Positions 1 through 7,002 of a stretch of DNA of 34,830 nucleotides are shown piece by piece. Each line of letters starts with the position of its first letter. Position 1 is the stretch's first letter. The notes below the pieces were generated by a model. That model saw only the letters and a list, made by a program, of their open reading frames with translations, ran no database searches and had not been told where the DNA came from. Location: contig JAKBAI010000023.1 in assembly GCA_021809185.1 (NCBI GenBank), positions 1 to 34,830 on the forward strand, written 5' to 3'. The DNA is from Planctomycetota bacterium. GTDB lineage: Bacteria; Planctomycetota; Planctomycetia; Gemmatales; Gemmataceae. The position numbers and the translations under genes were made by a program.

Positions 1-231
1 GCGGAGAATCGTCCCCGTGGTCGCGTTGGGAATCTGTTTAATCGCTTGAGGATGAGAGTGGGTCAAAACCTGGCCAATTTCCGTGCCCCGTTCGCTCTGA
101 ATCACGACAGAATCGAAACGATTCAATAGAAGATCCTCGGGGGCTTGAAATTCCCCCAGATAACGTATCGATCCATGGCGGACAATATAAGCCTTTGTTG
201 GAGGCGGAGTTTCTATCAGATCGGTGGCCAT
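1..231 (-). CDS. PSP1-domain protein, N-terminal part (runs off left edge)
   Basis: The minus strand reads 77 open codons from an ATG at 231 to the window edge, so only the N-terminus is present. The protein contains I-V-R-H-G-S-I-R-Y-L-G-E-F followed by V-V-I-Q-S-E-R-G-T-E-I-G-Q-V-L. This matches the start of the PSP1/YaaT-like family, where an RTERG-E-GEVL-type segment follows a short first strand. Proteins of this family are cytoplasmic; the Bacillus member YaaT (RicT) acts with partners in RNA maturation and development, but no precise role can be given here. An AAAGGA-like ribosome site lies just upstream on the minus strand. The gene follows the TGS GTPase on the same strand after a 117-bp gap that holds a 16-bp tandem repeat, so cotranscription is possible. 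The family call is moderately secure because the C-terminal half is not visible. Confidence 0.7.
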   Translation of the reverse strand, partial: MATDLIETPPPTKAYIVRHGSIRYLGEFQAPEDLLLNRFDSVVIQSERGTEIGQVLTHSHPQAIKQIPNATTGTILR

Positions 232-252
232 GGTCCTTTTTCCTATATCCAT

Positions 253-300
253 CTATTGCTGATATCGACTATTGCTGATATCTAATATTGCAGATCATCG
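253..300. repeat. 16-bp tandem repeat, 3 copies
   Basis: Three consecutive 16-bp units start at 253, 269 and 285. The first two (CTATTGCTGATATCGA and CTATTGCTGATATCTA) differ at one base, and the third is diverged. The array lies between the TGS GTPase and the PSP1 gene. Confidence 0.8.
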
Positions 301-348
301 AAGGCGAATGAACTCATGCGACCATCTCCCTGGCCGCAAAAATCTCTA

Positions 349-1341
349 CTATCCGTGAAGTTCCACAATATCTTTGTCGTGGAGAATATGATCGCGTTTA
401 ACACTTTGACCATCAAATACCCCCTGGCCCCAGACCCGCGCGGATTTCAATGTTTCGGCAAAATCGGCATGAACTTTTTCCGCAAAATCCAGAACAGTAC
501 CCCCATGCGGAATTGCATACGGATCCTCCATAGTCGCAGGTTTTCCCGGTTGTTTGCCGTAGATTCGAATCATATCGAGAAATTGGAATAGAGTTGTTTT
601 CAACTCTGTCAAACCGATCTCGTTTTCGGCAGAAATCGGGATAATATTAAAAGAATCGGTAAACATCTCGCGCAGAATTTCCAGTCGATCGTTGGCCCCT
701 TCGGCATCGATTTTATTCGCGATCATCAATGTTTTTAGATGATAGATGGTTGGATCTTCTTCGTTTTCAGGTAGTTGTTTTACCAAATATCTGCGTACTT
801 TTTTGAGACGATCGATAACCGCTTCTACCGCAAACGGACCATCATCATCCCCTAAATCGACCACCAGCAAAGCGGCATCGGCACTCCGGCTAAAATCGGT
901 AATAAAATGCTCATAGAAATCGGCAGTGATTGGCGGCAGATCGATCAATTGAATGCGAACATCTTCCCAGTCCATCATACCGGGAATCGGTTGGCGTGTT
1001 GTAAACGGATAGGGTGCCACTTCGGGGGTTGCCCGCGTTAAACGCGAAAGCAACCGCGATTTGCCGCTATTGGGACCACCGAGCAATAAATATTGGCCGA
1101 TCCCCTGCTTCGGTATTTTATAGCTGGAGACCGATTTGCTAGCGATCGCTTGTTGGTGCTCGATTTCATCGCTGAGTTCAGCAATTTTCGACTTTAGCTG
1201 AGCTTGGACTTTTTCACTGGCTTTATGTTTAGGTAAAATTACCCACATTTTCTTCAGTGCAGCAAGTTTCTCTTGCTTGTTTTTCGCGCGTCGATACTCT
1301 TCTTCGGCATCATGGTATTGTGGCGGCAAATTCACTGCCAT
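349..1341 (-). CDS. TGS-domain GTPase of the DRG/Obg-related group
   Basis: This predicted cytoplasmic GTPase has 330 residues. From the ATG at 1341 it shows a charged helical N-terminus (about 1-75), a P-loop G-G-P-N-S-G-K-S (about 88-95), a switch II-position D-L-P-P (about 134-137), the guanine-specificity motif N-K-I-D (about 209-212) and an S-A-E G5-like segment (about 237-239). A C-terminal TGS domain starts near 265 and ends with D-K-D-I-V-E-L-H. The order G domain then TGS is that of DRG proteins, which associate with translation. The usual D-x-P-G of the G3 motif is D-L-P-P here. The reading frame could also begin at a TTG at 1350, but GGAG is only 2 nt from the TTG and 11 nt from the ATG, so the ATG is preferred. 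The exact cellular partner is unknown. Confidence 0.85.
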   Translation of the reverse strand: MAVNLPPQYHDAEEEYRRAKNKQEKLAALKKMWVILPKHKASEKVQAQLKSKIAELSDEIEHQQAIASKSVSSYKIPKQGIGQYLLLGGPNSGKSRLLSRLTRATPEVAPYPFTTRQPIPGMMDWEDVRIQLIDLPPITADFYEHFITDFSRSADAALLVVDLGDDDGPFAVEAVIDRLKKVRRYLVKQLPENEEDPTIYHLKTLMIANKIDAEGANDRLEILREMFTDSFNIIPISAENEIGLTELKTTLFQFLDMIRIYGKQPGKPATMEDPYAIPHGGTVLDFAEKVHADFAETLKSARVWGQGVFDGQSVKRDHILHDKDIVELHG

Positions 1342-2027
1342 GGGGTTCAATTCTCCAAGTGTTCCTATCAGGAGGGCACTATCCTGTGGTCCTCATTTTC
1401 AAGGTTTTCGGATTATTATATAAATTACTCCCATATTGTCGATTTGTTATCCCAAACCCCTATATCTGACAACGAATAAGGATTTAATTTCATAGTTAAT
1501 CAAATTTTAGATCGTCCTGCCAATGAGTAGCTAGCATATTTTGATTAGCTACTTATTTGATTAAAATAACAACAATTTTTCTACTATTACTAAAAGTTAA
1601 TCCAAAAATCTGCCAAAAGGTCGAACTTTGCTAATCCTTACCATCTCTATAATTAAAGTATATTCGATAGGTGCATACGCTTAAAATATGCTTAAATTAA
1701 CTGTTTTAGGAGGCAATAGCACAATCAAAGAGGATAAAATTGTCAATTGATTTATTCCCATGTAAGAAAAATAACTGGGAAAATCGATCAGAAATCTCCC
1801 TCCAAAGGAATTGACAACTCTTTCTCATTTCGTATATTTAAGATAGGTTTATTAATGAATGGAAAAAGGATTTTGGGTTGTTCTTCTATCCAATTTAGAT
1901 ATTGGTTTTTCTGGAAGATCGGATTCAAAGAGTTGATGCAGAGAAGTGATACAGAGAATTGACTCAAAGAATTGAGAATGAAATCCAAAATATTCTCTCC
2001 ATAAATATTTTAATAAATCGATAACTC
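1342..2027. other. AT-rich intergenic region before tRNA-Phe, with one hairpin
   Basis: No convincing gene lies here; short open frames have low-complexity, unfamiliar translations. The only clear structure is an imperfect 11-bp inverted repeat: 1523-1533 pairs with 1546-1556 (core AGTAGCTA/TAGCTACT) around a 12-nt loop. It is not followed by a T-run, so I do not call it a terminator. It could lie in the leader of the minus-strand GTPase gene. Confidence 0.5.
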
Positions 2028-2100
2028 GGACAGATAGCTCAGTAGGTAGAGCGAAGGACTGAAAATCCTTAGGTCGCCGGTTCGATCCCGGCTCTGTCCA
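2028..2100 (+). tRNA. tRNA-Phe (anticodon GAA)
   Basis: This is a complete 73-nt cloverleaf. The acceptor stem GGACAGA (2028-2034) pairs with TCTGTCC (2093-2099), followed by discriminator A at 2100. The D arm has AGCTCAGTAGGTAGAGC. The anticodon stem AAGGA/TCCTT encloses the loop CTGAAAA with anticodon GAA at 2061-2063. The T arm is GCCGGTTCGATCCCGGC. The 3' CCA is not encoded: CTCC follows. No neighbouring tRNA is present. Confidence 0.97.
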
Positions 2101-2441
2101 CTCCAGAATTTAAAAAATTTAAAACCAATTATCGGATAGTCGAGTTTGTAAAAACAAATTTCTAGTCGAATTCCCCCAATATTAAAATATCTCACAAACC
2201 CCATTTCCTATTCTAATTTTTCGGCAACCAATCTATAATCATTTCTTATAAGCATTGCAGGAGAAACATTCTTCGATCGGTTACTAGCTTAATTATTACT
2301 ACTTAGAATTTTTTCTTTTCGATCGAGAATGTATCATCTTATCTACAAGCAGGTGTAGATCTTCTGCTAGAAGGCGATGGACTTGAACTTAAAATCAGTA
2401 AGCATACCCTAATTTTTCCATTCGCACGAAAGGAGAATACA
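2101..2441. other. Intergenic, no recognisable element
   Basis: This AT-rich stretch lies between tRNA-Phe and the small acidic protein gene. I see no gene, strong hairpin or repeat. The ribosome site AAAGGAG of the next gene lies at 2429-2435. Confidence 0.5.
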
Positions 2442-2801
2442 ATGTCGGTTAATTTACATTTATCGATTATCATTCGGGATTATAACCCCAGCCGAAGAGA
2501 TATTATCAAGCAAGCAATTCAAGAAGAGCTTGTTAAACAACAACTCAACGACGATCTACCCCCGCTTACCGAAAGTATCGATGAAAAAGGTTGCTTTCTG
2601 GCAACCTATAGTAATCGCGATGCACCGGTGATCATCAGCAATGCGTATAAATGGATTCCTCAATTTCGGGAAACTTTACAACAAAAAGCGAATCTTGCCA
2701 ATCAGGGGAATTGCAACGTTCACTTCGATGGGGAGGATGCAGATGATGAGGATTACCAAGATTATGAAGAAGAGGATGAATCTGAAGAGAACGATAAATA
2801 A
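2442..2801 (+). CDS. Small hypothetical protein with acidic C-terminal tail
   Basis: The start is well supported: AAAGGAG at 2429-2435 lies 6 nt before the ATG. The 119-residue product has an ordered-looking N-terminal part (1-90), with a strand-like segment (L-H-L-S-I-I-I-R-D-Y) followed by an amphipathic helix. The last 25 residues are almost all Asp, Glu and Tyr. It has no signal peptide or membrane segment, so it is probably cytoplasmic. I do not recognise the family. An acidic tail of this kind can bind basic proteins or metals, but nothing here decides that. It stands alone, followed by a repeat-bearing gap before the convergent GlcE-like gene. Confidence 0.75.
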   Translation: MSVNLHLSIIIRDYNPSRRDIIKQAIQEELVKQQLNDDLPPLTESIDEKGCFLATYSNRDAPVIISNAYKWIPQFRETLQQKANLANQGNCNVHFDGEDADDEDYQDYEEEDESEENDK

Positions 2802-2859
2802 AGAGGATATTTTCGCATCTAGAAACGAGATCGATTATCTGGATGGATTTTCAATATTT

Positions 2860-2894
2860 GTAGCTAGTTACTAAAAATATGTATCTAGTTACTA
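2860..2894. repeat. 14-bp direct repeat with 21-bp period
   Basis: GTAGCTAGTTACTA at 2860-2873 recurs as GTATCTAGTTACTA at 2881-2894, one mismatch, offset 21 bp. Confidence 0.7.
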
Positions 2895-2921
2895 GTTGTG
2901 ATCGTACCAACAAATCGCGTT

Positions 2922-2967
2922 GCTATGCTAATCGTGTAGCTATGCTAATCGTGTAGCTTCGCTAATC
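2922..2967. repeat. 17-bp tandem repeat, about 2.7 copies
   Basis: GCTATGCTAATCGTGTA occurs identically at 2922-2938 and 2939-2955. A third partial copy at 2956-2967 has two changes. Confidence 0.85.
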
Positions 2968-3146
2968 TCTTAGTTCTATCACCCGCGTTAACATCCCTCT
3001 TTTTCGCGATTCCATTTTTGCTTCGTGTTAAATTCCAGAGTTACCTCGAGAATCGTTCCTTGGAATGAAAGTCTTGAATCGAGCAAGATTATCAAACTAA
3101 TTTAGGCGATTGTCAACAATCAGATAACTCGCTTTATCCCGCCAAT

Positions 3147-4502
3147 CTAAATTCCATCGACAAATCGACCAGGATTATAGACACTTCGAGTATCTAATTT
3201 ATCTTTGATCTTTCTCATCATGGTTCTTTCTGCAACACGATCGGGTGAAGCAATACCCCAAATCGGCAAAAGAGCTGAACCGGGATTATGCGAATCTACT
3301 TGAAGAGATCCCCCATCGGATAACATAGCGCCAGGGTATTGCAAAATCTGGAATGTCCCTTTTTTCTCCTGAAGGATTGCTTGAAGTTTCTCAAAAATAG
3401 ATTGATTCACCGCTGAATTTCGCAATTCTGAAGCGAACCACTGCAAATAGACAATGCCGTTCAAGATGTGGCTGCGAATGCCACAGAGGGGGAATAGCTC
3501 TTGCATTCGCTGGCAAAAGTCGGGGACATCTCCTGGCAAAATCGAAATCTTAATCAGCAACGAATCCTCCGGATACAACGGCGCATCCGCGAGTCGCTCA
3601 TCCAACTTTTGCCAATCTCCCGGCTCTATAAGGTAAAAAGAGGGGACTATCTGTTTGCATTCACTTTGGATTTGCTCCGTTTGCCATGCGACCGCTTCGC
3701 GATTCCCTTCGAAGAGGACGAGCAGCGTCCAAAGAGAATTCGAGCCGTTTTGCATTTTTATACTTTGCTCATTTAAGATCGGCTTGGTTGCCAGCGAACT
3801 ATCTTTCACCACATTCATGAGGGCGGTTTGATTAAAAAGATCCACAGCGAGTGGGCGAGTTGCGCTCTGCCGAATCGCTTCCATAATTTTCGGCAATTCC
3901 GCAGCGGCAACAGAAATCAACAGGGCTTGACGATCTTCTGGGAGCGGCACCACTTTGAAGGTAACTTGTGTTATGAATGCCAATGTTCCGTACGACCCGA
4001 TAAACAATTTCATCAAATCGTAACCAGCGACATTTTTTACTACTCGTCCCCCCCCTTTGATTTCTACCCCTTCATCATTCATGGCAGAAATCCCGATGAC
4101 ATAATCGCGCAGAGTACCGTAACCCAATCGCCGTAATCCAAAAAAATTGGTCGCGATAGCCCCACCCACGGTCGATCGATCCGGAAACGGCAAGTCCACG
4201 GGTAAAAACTGCTTCTCTGCGCGAAGAAGCTCTCTCAACTGTTGGATTGTCATTCCTGACTGAACCGTTATTGTCATATCACGCGCAGGGTATTCGATAC
4301 ATTGTTTCAGCTCGTGGGTTTGAATACCGATTCCTGGTCGCTTGGGGACATGACCAATGTGGCATTTACTCGCCCCACCGATGGGAAATACCGCTAGATT
4401 TTTCGCCTGCGCCCCGCGGATGCAATCCCCGAGCTGACGCACGTTCTCCGGCGTTTCACATGGAATATTCCCCAAACCGCGAATTTCTCGATTTGTACCC
4501 AT
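3147..4502 (-). CDS. glcE: FAD-binding oxidoreductase, glycolate oxidase GlcE-like subunit
   Basis: The 451-residue protein is predicted to be a flavoprotein of the glycolate/lactate oxidase group, where GlcE works with GlcD and the iron-sulfur subunit GlcF to oxidise glycolate to glyoxylate. It has the PCMH-type FAD domain: a G-G-A-S-K stretch (42-46), the first subdomain to about 108, then T-V-G-G-A-I-A-T-N (111-119), L-G-Y-G-T-L-R-D-Y-V-I-G (126-137) and the very GlcE-like V-V-K-N-V-A-G-Y-D-L-M-K-L (154-166). The C-terminus ends in Y-N-P-G-R-F, as in the family. E. coli GlcE is about 350 residues, so this one is longer, mainly after residue 230. The ATG at 4502 has only a weak ribosome site (GGTGAA). 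No GlcD or GlcF gene is in the window, so it may function with distant partners or alone. Confidence 0.8.
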   Translation of the reverse strand: MGTNREIRGLGNIPCETPENVRQLGDCIRGAQAKNLAVFPIGGASKCHIGHVPKRPGIGIQTHELKQCIEYPARDMTITVQSGMTIQQLRELLRAEKQFLPVDLPFPDRSTVGGAIATNFFGLRRLGYGTLRDYVIGISAMNDEGVEIKGGGRVVKNVAGYDLMKLFIGSYGTLAFITQVTFKVVPLPEDRQALLISVAAAELPKIMEAIRQSATRPLAVDLFNQTALMNVVKDSSLATKPILNEQSIKMQNGSNSLWTLLVLFEGNREAVAWQTEQIQSECKQIVPSFYLIEPGDWQKLDERLADAPLYPEDSLLIKISILPGDVPDFCQRMQELFPLCGIRSHILNGIVYLQWFASELRNSAVNQSIFEKLQAILQEKKGTFQILQYPGAMLSDGGSLQVDSHNPGSALLPIWGIASPDRVAERTMMRKIKDKLDTRSVYNPGRFVDGI

Positions 4503-4687
4503 TTTGATTCAATTCACCTAAATAATGATTCGATTTTTTCTGCTTCGATTCCTGTTGCTATTTTTATCATTCTCACGCAAATGGAGCAGATTTTTCCCCA
4601 AGATTCTTCTCTCAAATTATTATTTTTTGCCGATATGACAAGAATAAACTCACTTTAACTACCGCTTGGTCTTCTTTATTCGTGGGT

Positions 4688-6076
4688 TTATTTAGAAATT
4701 GATTTACTCGTGTTATTGTCCAGTTCGTTTTGGAGAATATTGATCATGATTTTCCAGGTCGATGTATTACACGGACAACGAAAGGTTAGCAACGATTTCA
4801 CTCGATCTATTTGAAAATTGGCATTTTTCTTAGAATCAATGAAACTTTTTGACACTTTCTTTTCAATGGACGAAGCGACCGATTCTTGGATGAAGTCCAT
4901 CGTCACGATAGCATCAAACATTTGCCCCTGGAGAACTATCGGCGTCTCCGCAGGAATTATCTGAATGGCTATCTTTCGAAAGATTCGGTTAACTAGATCG
5001 ATTTTGAGGGGATTATTCCCCAAATATTTTGATAAATAGGGTTGCAAGGTTTGAGGTATATCCTGCATCTTTTCAGCATGAAAATACAATACAACGAAAG
5101 GATTTTTAGCAGATTTGATAGCCACATTTTGATGCAGGGTAGCCAAGGGGTTGACAAAGCGATTCCATCGTTCTTCCGCACTGTTGGGAATAGCTTGGAT
5201 ATCCATTTTATTGATTCCGCCGATCCAATCTTGGTCCGCTGATTGCCACCAATACCAACTTAGCGGCAGATCGAGAATTTCTAATAATCGGCGTTGATCT
5301 TCCAAATGAACTTGATGATATTTTCGTTTTTTCATTCTCGTTAAAATCTCTTCAGGATGATCCCAAACAATCGCCGTAACTACTCCTATAGGTTGAAATT
5401 GCAGAGAAACGAGCAGTTCACTTAGTGTATCGATGGAAGGCAGATTCAGAGTATGTGCCGAAGTGGAGAGGAATGAATCACTGGAAGCGAACCACTCCTC
5501 TGGTGTGCCACTTTTGGCCATTAACTGAGCAAAAGTTACGCCATTTTCCTGGGCATATTTTCGCAATGCCCCCAACTGAACCAATAAAAAAGTATCACTA
5601 TTTGATGGGAGATAAGATAAAGAATATACCGATTCGAACTTTTGAGATTCCGAGCTATCCAGATTATTTGTCAATGGGGTACCACGTTGTTTATCTAAAA
5701 CCGTGCTTATCTGCCAAACAATCACCAACAATACACAAATAATGGGGATTCCCCAGATGAAATATCGTGATTTCGATCTATCTATATTCTTGATGGTCTG
5801 TGGATTCGTCCCCGAATAGGAAGAACTCTGGGCGATTAAGATATCATCAGAACGATTTTTCCCAGATTGGGAATTTTTTGGGGATCGATCGCTGGGTTGT
5901 GTATCCTGTAAGAGTTCATTAGGTGAGCTGCTCTGGCCTGAAATTTGAGTGATCGATTGACTAGAAATAAGGAACGATTCTTCGCATCGTGGACAATTCA
6001 TTCTTTTTTCCTCAGATATTTTATCTTCTAGGAAAATTGTAGTATTACAATAGGGACAACGAAGCGATTTAACCAT
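4688..6076 (-). CDS. Zinc-ribbon, single-pass membrane protein of unknown function
   Basis: From the ATG at 6076 the product is about 462 residues. It opens with a two-CxxC zinc ribbon (C7-x2-C10 and C28-x2-C31), similar in style to the short MJ0042-like ribbons common at the N-terminus of planctomycete proteins. A Ser/Asn/Gln-rich linker follows, then one transmembrane helix (about 105-123, Y-F-I-W-G-I-P-I-I-C-V-L-L-V-I-V-W) and a large C-terminal domain of about 330 residues that I do not recognise. By topology the ribbon would be cytoplasmic and the large domain periplasmic. The frame is open to a TTG at 6118, but the ATG has AAGG 8 nt upstream and starts directly before the ribbon. It follows the GlcE-like gene in genome order but is upstream of it in transcription, with a 185-bp gap. 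Confidence 0.75.
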   Translation of the reverse strand: MVKSLRCPYCNTTIFLEDKISEEKRMNCPRCEESFLISSQSITQISGQSSSPNELLQDTQPSDRSPKNSQSGKNRSDDILIAQSSSYSGTNPQTIKNIDRSKSRYFIWGIPIICVLLVIVWQISTVLDKQRGTPLTNNLDSSESQKFESVYSLSYLPSNSDTFLLVQLGALRKYAQENGVTFAQLMAKSGTPEEWFASSDSFLSTSAHTLNLPSIDTLSELLVSLQFQPIGVVTAIVWDHPEEILTRMKKRKYHQVHLEDQRRLLEILDLPLSWYWWQSADQDWIGGINKMDIQAIPNSAEERWNRFVNPLATLHQNVAIKSAKNPFVVLYFHAEKMQDIPQTLQPYLSKYLGNNPLKIDLVNRIFRKIAIQIIPAETPIVLQGQMFDAIVTMDFIQESVASSIEKKVSKSFIDSKKNANFQIDRVKSLLTFRCPCNTSTWKIMINILQNELDNNTSKSISK

Positions 6077-6521
6077 TCCTTCAACCTTCCCAATCAGTGG
6101 ACAATTTCGAATTCTCAAAGCTGTCCGAACGAGAATTCCTTCTTTTGCTATCCGATAAATATATGAGAATTTTAATTAAGAGGGGTTAAAATCATGCAAA
6201 ATTTAGACCAAAACTTATTTTTCGTGAAATTTCTAGATGGATTTTCCCCTTTGTATTGACCTATTTTCCAATCCTTCTTAGACTAGACTCTGGCAAATAA
6301 TCGCTTTTTCATTGTAAGTTAGGTCACACGAAACCGAACGATTCACAACGAAAAGAATTTTTGCCATGTAAAATCTGTCTTCGAGAGCAAAAGATAGTTG
6401 GAAATAGACTAAATCCAAGGGTATCGATCGATTTTCGATTCGAACTTTTGGCATAAAACCTTCAAAATCATCGAACGGAATCGAAAAAATTCAGATAAAA
6501 AATAGAATAGTTTAGATACTC

Positions 6522-6596
6522 AGAGGATCTTTTCCCATGAAGATCCTTTCGTTGTATCATTGGTATCATGGGAAAGTGACGTTAGAAATTAGATGA
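6522..6596 (+). promoter_or_regulatory. Possible secA leader: alternative hairpins and 19-codon frame
   Basis: Two stems share sequence. Stem A pairs 6522-6531 with 6540-6549 (ten pairs, one G-T) around the loop TTCCCATG. Stem B pairs TTTCCCATGA (6531-6540) with TCATGGGAAA (6566-6575), ten perfect pairs. They cannot form together. An ATG at 6537 opens a 19-codon frame (MKILSLYHWYHGKVTLEIR) ending in TGA at 6594-6596. GAGGA at 6523-6527 lies 9 nt upstream of it and is buried in stem A. The arrangement is attenuator-like, but the link to secA, 406 nt downstream, is inference. Confidence 0.3.
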
Positions 6597-6680
6597 TCTA
6601 ACCGAAATAGATAAATTAAAATAGCGGTCACCTACTGGCCAGGTATTGAGGCAAGCTATCAATAGTAGATTTCGGGAAAC

Positions 6681-6760
6681 AAGCAAAGTAAGTGAAATTC
6701 AAGCAAAACGAGTGAAATTCAAGCAAAACGAGTGAAATTCAAGAATAGCGAGTGAAGCAG
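6681..6760. repeat. 20-bp tandem repeat, 4 copies, upstream of secA
   Basis: Four units of 20 bp start at 6681, 6701, 6721 and 6741. Units 2 and 3 are identical (AAGCAAAACGAGTGAAATTC). Unit 1 differs at two positions and unit 4 is more diverged. No spacers are present, so it is not a CRISPR array. Confidence 0.9.
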
Positions 6761-7002
6761 AAGTGGATTTGAATCATTTTGAACCACAGTGAACCAGAGA
6801 AATATAGCTCTATAAAATAGCTATTTCTACGTTTGTTCCTAAAAATGATTTGATTCCATTTGTGTTATGTGAAAATGGATAAAGTCACTTGGGAAAAGTT
6901 AAAATAGATTCTGAAAACGAATAATAAAATCGATCAGGGACAGAGAAAGAAAGTACTTCCAAGCGATCAAAGGGTAAGGACTACGATAACAAGAGAGAAA
7001 TT

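Larger units (their letters stand above)
2802..3146. other. Convergent intergenic gap with two short repeat arrays
   Basis: The gap separates the plus-strand acidic protein gene from the minus-strand GlcE-like gene. It contains the direct repeat at 2860-2894 and the 17-bp tandem array at 2922-2967, and I see no gene. A T-tract-ended terminator could not be assigned with confidence. Confidence 0.5.
6077..7002. other. Divergent intergenic region upstream of secA
   Basis: This long gap lies between the minus-strand zinc-ribbon gene and plus-strand secA. It contains a pair of mutually exclusive hairpins with a possible 19-codon leader frame (6522-6596) and a four-copy 20-bp tandem repeat (6681-6760). 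The rest is AT-rich and featureless to the eye. Promoters for both genes must lie here, but no box pair is convincing. Confidence 0.6.

Noticed and set aside
1747-1962. Plus-strand open frame of 71 codons before tRNA-Phe
   Set aside because: No ribosome site, no familiar motif, and composition typical of the AT-rich surroundings. An overlapping minus-strand frame is just as long.
6681-6760. Possible CRISPR array upstream of secA
   Set aside because: The 20-bp units are directly adjacent with no unique spacers, and no cas gene is present.
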